Positions 60,354 to 64,000 of a stretch of DNA of 64,000 bases are shown here, piece by piece. Origin of the DNA: an uncultured Oscillospiraceae bacterium. Its GTDB lineage: Bacteria > Bacillota > Clostridia > Oscillospirales > Oscillospiraceae. The notes beneath the pieces were generated by a model that made no database searches, was not told where the DNA came from, and was given only the letters and a program-made list of their open reading frames with translations. Within the stretch, counting starts at the first letter, position 1. Each line of letters opens with the position of its first letter. The position numbers and the translations under genes were made by a program. The stretch covers positions 13,464 to 77,463 of the forward strand of contig CAKTKU010000008.1 in the NCBI GenBank assembly GCA_934572335.1, given 5' to 3'.

Positions 60354-61019
60354 TTATCTGAACACGTTCATCTGTGCATCATAAGTCTCTATCCGTGTAT
60401 ACTTCGCGAAATCCGGCGCAAGCTCCGGCGCTTTCTGACGCAATGCCTCGCCCAGCAGCTCGGGATTCAGCGTCGGCTCCTGCGCGGAGACCACCGCGCG
60501 CACTCTCACGCACTTTTCTTCCGCGTCCGGCGTGAACTCTATGCTCTGCACCGCGGGCTTTATGTCCAGCTCACCCTCGCCGCGCTTTGTCTTCTTTGTG
60601 ATGACTATCGCGTCCGCCGCAAAAAACGCGCGCACAGCGTCCGCCATCTCTGCGGCATCGCGTATATCATACTCCATCACGCCTTCCACTTCAAGCCATT
60701 TTATTTCGCTCGCCTTGCGGCTCGGCTCATACGCTTCTATTATCTCTATGCCCTCCGGCAGCGCCGCGGTCAGCCGCGCGGGCAGCTCCGCAAGGTCGGC
60801 GTCATGCCTGAGCCTGAAGTCCATGACCTCGCACACGCTTCCCATGCCGACAGAGAGCGGCAGGGCAATGGATATCTGCGGTCTGGGGTTGAAGCCCTCG
60901 GAATATTTCAGCTCATACTCAGCGCGGGAAAATGCACGTTGCATGGTCTTCATGAGGTCGAGATGCGAAATGTATATCGCGCGCCCGGTCTTTTTGAATC
61001 TCAGTCTCAGCTTATCCAT
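60354..61019 (-). CDS. Radical-SAM-linked protein (TIGR03936/DUF2344 family)
   Basis: 221 residues. LRLRFKKTGRAIYISHLDLMKTMQRAFSRAEYELKYSEGFNPRPQI in the family pattern, with a C-terminal QEPTLNPELLGEALR. Members are almost always encoded next to, or fused to, the TIGR03960 radical SAM protein; here they overlap by 8 nt. Function not established; RNA modification has been suggested from context. Confidence 0.9.
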   Translation of the reverse strand: MDKLRLRFKKTGRAIYISHLDLMKTMQRAFSRAEYELKYSEGFNPRPQISIALPLSVGMGSVCEVMDFRLRHDADLAELPARLTAALPEGIEIIEAYEPSRKASEIKWLEVEGVMEYDIRDAAEMADAVRAFFAADAIVITKKTKRGEGELDIKPAVQSIEFTPDAEEKCVRVRAVVSAQEPTLNPELLGEALRQKAPELAPDFAKYTRIETYDAQMNVFR

Positions 61020-62847
61020 CGCATCTGCCCCCTTTCAGCAGCCGCGCCGCCCCGCAGGCGGAGCACTGCCTGCGGCAGTCCGGGGAGAGCGCGGAGGCGT
61101 AGCACATTTCGCGCTCATGCAGGAAATGCTCACGCCGGACACCGGTGTCTATCATGTCCCACGGCAGCACCTCATCCGTGCTGCGCTCGCGCGCGGCATA
61201 AAAGTCCGGGTCTATGCCGCACTTCTCAAAAGCGCGCATCCAGCGCTCAAACGAGAAGTAATCCGTCCACGAGTCAAGCCGTCCGCCGTCGCGCCACACA
61301 GCCTCGATTGCGTCGGCAACGCGCCTGTCGCCGCGCGAGAGCACCGCCTCTATAAGGCTCGTTTCCGCGTCGTGCCAGTTGTAGGTGACGCTCTTCGCCG
61401 TGATGCTGGAGCGCAGGAGATTGACGCGGCGCAGGTATTCCTCCATGCTTATCTGCGCCTCCCACTGGAACGGGCTGTGGGGCTTGGGGATAAAGCACGA
61501 AGTCGACACTGTTATCTTTACGCCGCGGCTCTTGTTCTTCGCGTTCTCGCGCCAGCAGTGGAGCACCTGATTTGCCATCTCCGCAATGCCGAGGATGTCC
61601 TCGTCCGTCTCGGTCGGCAGACCGAGCATATAATAGAGCTTCACGCCGTTCCATCCTCCGGCAAAGGCGATGGCGCAGGTGTTCAGCAGGTCCTTTTCCG
61701 TGACGTTTTTGTTTATCGCGTCGCGCAGGCGCTGGCTCCCGCCCTCGACGGCGAAGGTAAGGCCGCTCTTTCTCACCTTTTGCAGACGCTGCATTATATC
61801 AATGGAGAAGTTGTCCGCACGCAGAGACGGCAGCGACACGCCGATGCTGCGCTCCTCACAGTAGGCGAGCAGTCCGTCCAGCAGCTCCGGCAGCTGGCGG
61901 TAGTCGCTGGTGCTGAGCGAGAGGAGTGTGACGTCCTCATAGCCGGTGTTTTTCAGCGTCTCTATCCCCTGCCGCACAACGGTCTCATACTTCTTGGCGC
62001 GTATCGGGCGGTAGATATGCCCCGCCTGACAAAAGCGGCAGCCGCGCACGCATCCGCGGAACAGCTCAAGACTGACCTTGTCGTGCACGACCTCCGTCGA
62101 CGGGACGACCGGCTTTGTCGGGTACGGCACCGCGTCAAAATCCACGATGACGCGCTTGACGACCTTCTCCGGCGCGCTCTCGCGCGCTGTAATGGACCTA
62201 ACCGTGCCGTCGTCGTTGTAGTCCACATCGTACAGCGACGGGACATATACGCCGCCCAGCTCCGTCGCGCGGAGGAGAAAATCATGCTTGCTCCACCCCT
62301 CGCGCTTCGCCTGACGCAGCAGGGTCAAAAGCTCGTTATTTACCTCCTCACCCTCGCCGAGGATGAAGAGATCGATAAACGGCGTCATAGGCTCGGCATT
62401 CACCGAGGACGACCCGCCCGCTATCACCAGCGGCAGCAGATCGGGTCTGTCGGCACTGCGGATCGGTATGCCGGACATGCCCAGCATATCCAACACCGTC
62501 GTATATGCCATTTCATAACCTATCGAAAACGCAACAACGTCAAAATCATGCACGCTGTCGCCGCTCTCCAGCGCGTAGAGCGGTATGCCCGCGCGCTTCA
62601 TCTCATCGTACATATCTCCCCACGGCGCATACACGCGCTCGCACCAGACAAAGTCGAGCGAGTTCATGGTGTGGTAGAGTATGCTCATGCCGAGGTTGGA
62701 CATACCTATTTCATATGTGTCTGGAAAGCAGAACGCCATGCGGATGTCGACGCTGCTCTTGTCCTTTATTATCTGATTGTATTCGCCGCCGGTGTAGCGC
62801 GCTGGCTTCTGCACGCGCGGCAGTATACGCTCCAAACGTTTGTCCAT
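61012..62847 (-). CDS. B12-binding-domain radical SAM protein (TIGR03960 family)
   Basis: 611 residues from the ATG at 62847. N-terminal B12-binding-like fold (AFCFPDTYEIGMSNLGMSILYHTMN), then the radical SAM core with GCVRGCRFCQAGH (the CxxxCxxC cluster site), GYEDVTLLSLSTSDY and SLPSLRADNF. Function unknown; always paired with TIGR03936 and near rplU/rng in other genomes. GGGAG site 6 nt before the start. Confidence 0.92.
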   Translation of the reverse strand: MDKRLERILPRVQKPARYTGGEYNQIIKDKSSVDIRMAFCFPDTYEIGMSNLGMSILYHTMNSLDFVWCERVYAPWGDMYDEMKRAGIPLYALESGDSVHDFDVVAFSIGYEMAYTTVLDMLGMSGIPIRSADRPDLLPLVIAGGSSSVNAEPMTPFIDLFILGEGEEVNNELLTLLRQAKREGWSKHDFLLRATELGGVYVPSLYDVDYNDDGTVRSITARESAPEKVVKRVIVDFDAVPYPTKPVVPSTEVVHDKVSLELFRGCVRGCRFCQAGHIYRPIRAKKYETVVRQGIETLKNTGYEDVTLLSLSTSDYRQLPELLDGLLAYCEERSIGVSLPSLRADNFSIDIMQRLQKVRKSGLTFAVEGGSQRLRDAINKNVTEKDLLNTCAIAFAGGWNGVKLYYMLGLPTETDEDILGIAEMANQVLHCWRENAKNKSRGVKITVSTSCFIPKPHSPFQWEAQISMEEYLRRVNLLRSSITAKSVTYNWHDAETSLIEAVLSRGDRRVADAIEAVWRDGGRLDSWTDYFSFERWMRAFEKCGIDPDFYAARERSTDEVLPWDMIDTGVRREHFLHEREMCYASALSPDCRRQCSACGAARLLKGGRCDG

Positions 62848-62884
62848 TTTCTTCTCCCTTGTGCGGAAGTTTATCTGAGGTATT

Positions 62885-63499
62885 TTACATGATTTTTCTT
62901 CTTTTTTCAATACCTATGCTGTTTTCCGGCGCGAAAACAAGCCACAGCGCCATAGAGACCACCGCCGCGCCCCTGCCGGACAGCGCGAGATATGCCCCGG
63001 CGGCGAACAGACTGTACGCCCCGGCGATGCTGCACGCGCGTGCCGCGCGTCCTCCGCGCGCCTCCCCCAGAAGCGCGATCAGCATTATGCGCATGATGCG
63101 TCCGCCGTCCAGCGGCAGTATCGGCAAAAGGTTGAACACCGTCAGCAGCAAACTCACGCCGGACAGGAGCTCCGCCCCCGCCCACGACGCGGCATAGGCC
63201 AGCGCCAGTCCCGCCGCGGGTCCGCCAGCCGCGGCAATGGCATGCGCCGCGCTCCCCGCGCTGCCGGTATATTCGATGCACAGCCCCTGCGTCTCCGCGC
63301 GAAAGCCCGCGAGCCTCAGCCCGAACAGCCGCAGACACACGATATGCCCCAGCTCATGCACACACGCGGCGCAGACAAGCGCCGCAAGTGTGCGCAGGTC
63401 AAAAAAATATACCGCTGCCGCAATTGCGGCAACGGACAGCGGGTCAAGCCGGAGCGCGGCGTAGTATTTATTATGTAAATCATCACGTGATATCAGCAC
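62885..63499 (-). CDS. SpoIVFB-like site-2 metalloprotease (M50)
   Basis: 204 residues from a GTG start. HELGH at 48-52 (His48, Glu49, His52) and LLPILPLDGGR with Asp131; about six hydrophobic segments. Similar in length and motif order to SpoIVFB, which cleaves pro-sigma-K in the mother cell. The position upstream of the TIGR03960/TIGR03936 pair is conserved in spore formers. It lies 7 nt after the small membrane protein gene. No CBS domain. Confidence 0.8.
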   Translation of the reverse strand: MLISRDDLHNKYYAALRLDPLSVAAIAAAVYFFDLRTLAALVCAACVHELGHIVCLRLFGLRLAGFRAETQGLCIEYTGSAGSAAHAIAAAGGPAAGLALAYAASWAGAELLSGVSLLLTVFNLLPILPLDGGRIMRIMLIALLGEARGGRAARACSIAGAYSLFAAGAYLALSGRGAAVVSMALWLVFAPENSIGIEKRRKIM

Positions 63500-63506
63500 A
63501 GTGCGC

Positions 63507-63761
63507 TCACCCCTTGTCTATACGCCCGACGGGGTACGTCTCGCCGCTCCACACCGCGTCAAATGCGCAGACGATGGCGTCCGTCAACCCATGCTGCGCC
63601 AGCACGCCGCCCATGGTCTCTATCCGCGCGCCCGCGCCGTCGATCCCGGTCGCGCACGCCGCCATCCGCGCCGCGTTGTCGTGCAGCGCGGGAAACAGCA
63701 GTCTGAGCGCGAACGCGGCAAGCACCGCGCCCACCGCCGCCGTTATCATGCGTCTGTCCAT
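63507..63761 (-). CDS. Small membrane protein, possible SpoIVFA-like partner
   Basis: 84 residues, not recognised. A basic start (MDRRM), one membrane segment (about 5-24, ITAAVGAVLAAFALRLLFPAL), then about 60 residues possibly extracellular (IDGAGARIETMGGVLAQHG). The place is that of spoIVFA in other genomes, but the protein lacks the LytM-like domain and is much shorter. It could be an inhibitor of the protease encoded 7 nt downstream. Confidence 0.55.
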   Translation of the reverse strand: MDRRMITAAVGAVLAAFALRLLFPALHDNAARMAACATGIDGAGARIETMGGVLAQHGLTDAIVCAFDAVWSGETYPVGRIDKG

Positions 63762-63801
63762 CGCCTCACCCCCGCCCGATAATTATATTTTTATTTTTTG
63801 C

Positions 63802-63830
63802 TTGACATTCGCGCTCCAAGTCATTATAAT
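63802..63830 (+). promoter_or_regulatory. Consensus sigma-A promoter of the tRNA gene
   Basis: TTGACA (63802-63807), 17-nt spacer, TATAAT (63825-63830), a perfect match to both hexamers, 28 nt before the tRNA. Confidence 0.9.
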
Positions 63831-63858
63831 AAAAAAGCTTTTTGAGAACAGAATACAT

Positions 63859-63934
63859 CGGGGTGTAGCGCAGCTGGTAGCGCGCTTGGTTCGGGACCAA
63901 GAGGCCCGGAGTTCAAATCTCCGCACTCCGACCA
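63859..63934 (+). tRNA. tRNA-Pro (anticodon CGG), CCA encoded
   Basis: Acceptor CGGGGTG pairs with CACTCCG (one G-U); anticodon arm CTTGG-TTCGGGA-CCAAG gives anticodon CGG reading CCG proline codons; T-arm CCGGA-GTTCAAATC-TCCG with GTTCAAATC is normal. The discriminator A and the 3' CCA are encoded. An antisense frame over it is spurious. Confidence 0.96.
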
Positions 63935-63940
63935 AAAATA

Positions 63941-63992
63941 AGGTTGATAGTTTTGATACGAGAGTATCTGAAACTATCAACCTTTTTCTTTT
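63941..63992 (+). terminator. Terminator of the tRNA transcript
   Basis: AGGTTGATAGTTT / AAACTATCAACCT 13-bp stem enclosing a second small GATAC/GTATC hairpin, followed by TTTTCTTTTT. Confidence 0.9.
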
Positions 63993-64000
63993 TGCAAAAA

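Noticed and set aside
60532..62892. A 786-codon plus-strand open frame
   Set aside because: Antisense to the TIGR03936/TIGR03960 genes, with no plausible start signal and Arg/His/Ala-rich composition typical of shadow frames.
63783..63980. Minus-strand frame over the tRNA
   Set aside because: It translates the complement of tRNA-Pro; such frames are common artefacts.
1..64000. CRISPR arrays, rRNA genes, insertion sequences with transposase
   Set aside because: No regularly spaced repeats, no rRNA-like sequence and no transposase motifs were seen; the only recombinase is the tyrosine type at 24.5-25.4 kb.

Overview
The window comes from the chromosome of an endospore-forming, fairly GC-rich member of the Bacillota, most likely class Clostridia (an Oscillospirales-like gut anaerobe; the exact genus cannot be read from the sequence). 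The grounds are a complete spoIIIAA-AH operon, an alpha/beta small acid-soluble spore protein, a YtfJ-like spore protein, a SpoIVFB-like protease, a fused IspH-ribosomal protein S1 gene typical of Clostridia, and many TTG or GTG starts. Most genes lie on the minus strand in long, tightly overlapping operons. No rRNA operon and no CRISPR array was seen, and no gap between genes exceeds about 300 bases.

Layout. 1-8.4 kb: a housekeeping operon running Asp23-nusB-xseA-xseB-ispA-dxs-tlyA-nadK-argR-recN (recN is cut by the window edge). 8.5-12.9 kb: the spoIIIA operon (engulfment-stage channel between forespore and mother cell). 13.1-13.6 kb: an orphan membrane protein with a structured leader. 13.7-17.9 kb: a four-gene envelope operon (glycolipid glycosyltransferase, VanZ-like protein, P-type-ATPase-like protein that has lost its catalytic residues, HAD-IB phosphatase); this is the most unusual locus here. 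18.0-20.2 kb: an ECF sigma factor with its membrane partner. 20.3-26.2 kb: an AT-richer accessory island with a VanZ-like gene, an orphan UDP-GlcNAc 4,6-dehydratase, a frameshifted acyltransferase, a 5'-truncated flippase, a tyrosine recombinase beside a 21-bp direct repeat, and a toxin-antitoxin pair. 26.4-28.7 kb: SASP, obgE, rpmA, rplU. 28.8-34.5 kb: a lipoprotein, a large iron-sulfur flavoprotein with hypA, and a lipase-like hydrolase.

34.5-43.7 kb: a long operon M50 protease-scpA-scpB-DUF2953-ytfJ-D,D-carboxypeptidase-pseudouridine synthase-flavoprotein-cmk-ispH/S1, linking chromosome segregation, spore maturation, translation and isoprenoid synthesis. 43.8-50.4 kb: the protein quality-control cluster tig-clpP-clpX-lon-engB. 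50.5-53.9 kb: a phosphoesterase, a DUF1540 mini-protein, then yraN, rnhB, rbgA and lepB. 54.1-58.7 kb: surface-glycan genes (two GT2, a Wzy-like protein, one GT4) placed between lepB and rplS, which are often neighbours. 58.8-63.8 kb: rplS, another GT4, the paired radical-SAM genes, a SpoIVFB-like protease and a small membrane protein. The window ends with tRNA-Pro(CGG), which has a consensus promoter and a strong terminator.

Three themes join the regions: sporulation across two membranes (spoIIIA, SpoIVFB-like, SASP, ytfJ), the MEP isoprenoid route (dxs, ispH, ispA) that feeds lipid carriers, and envelope glycans or glycolipids that use such carriers.
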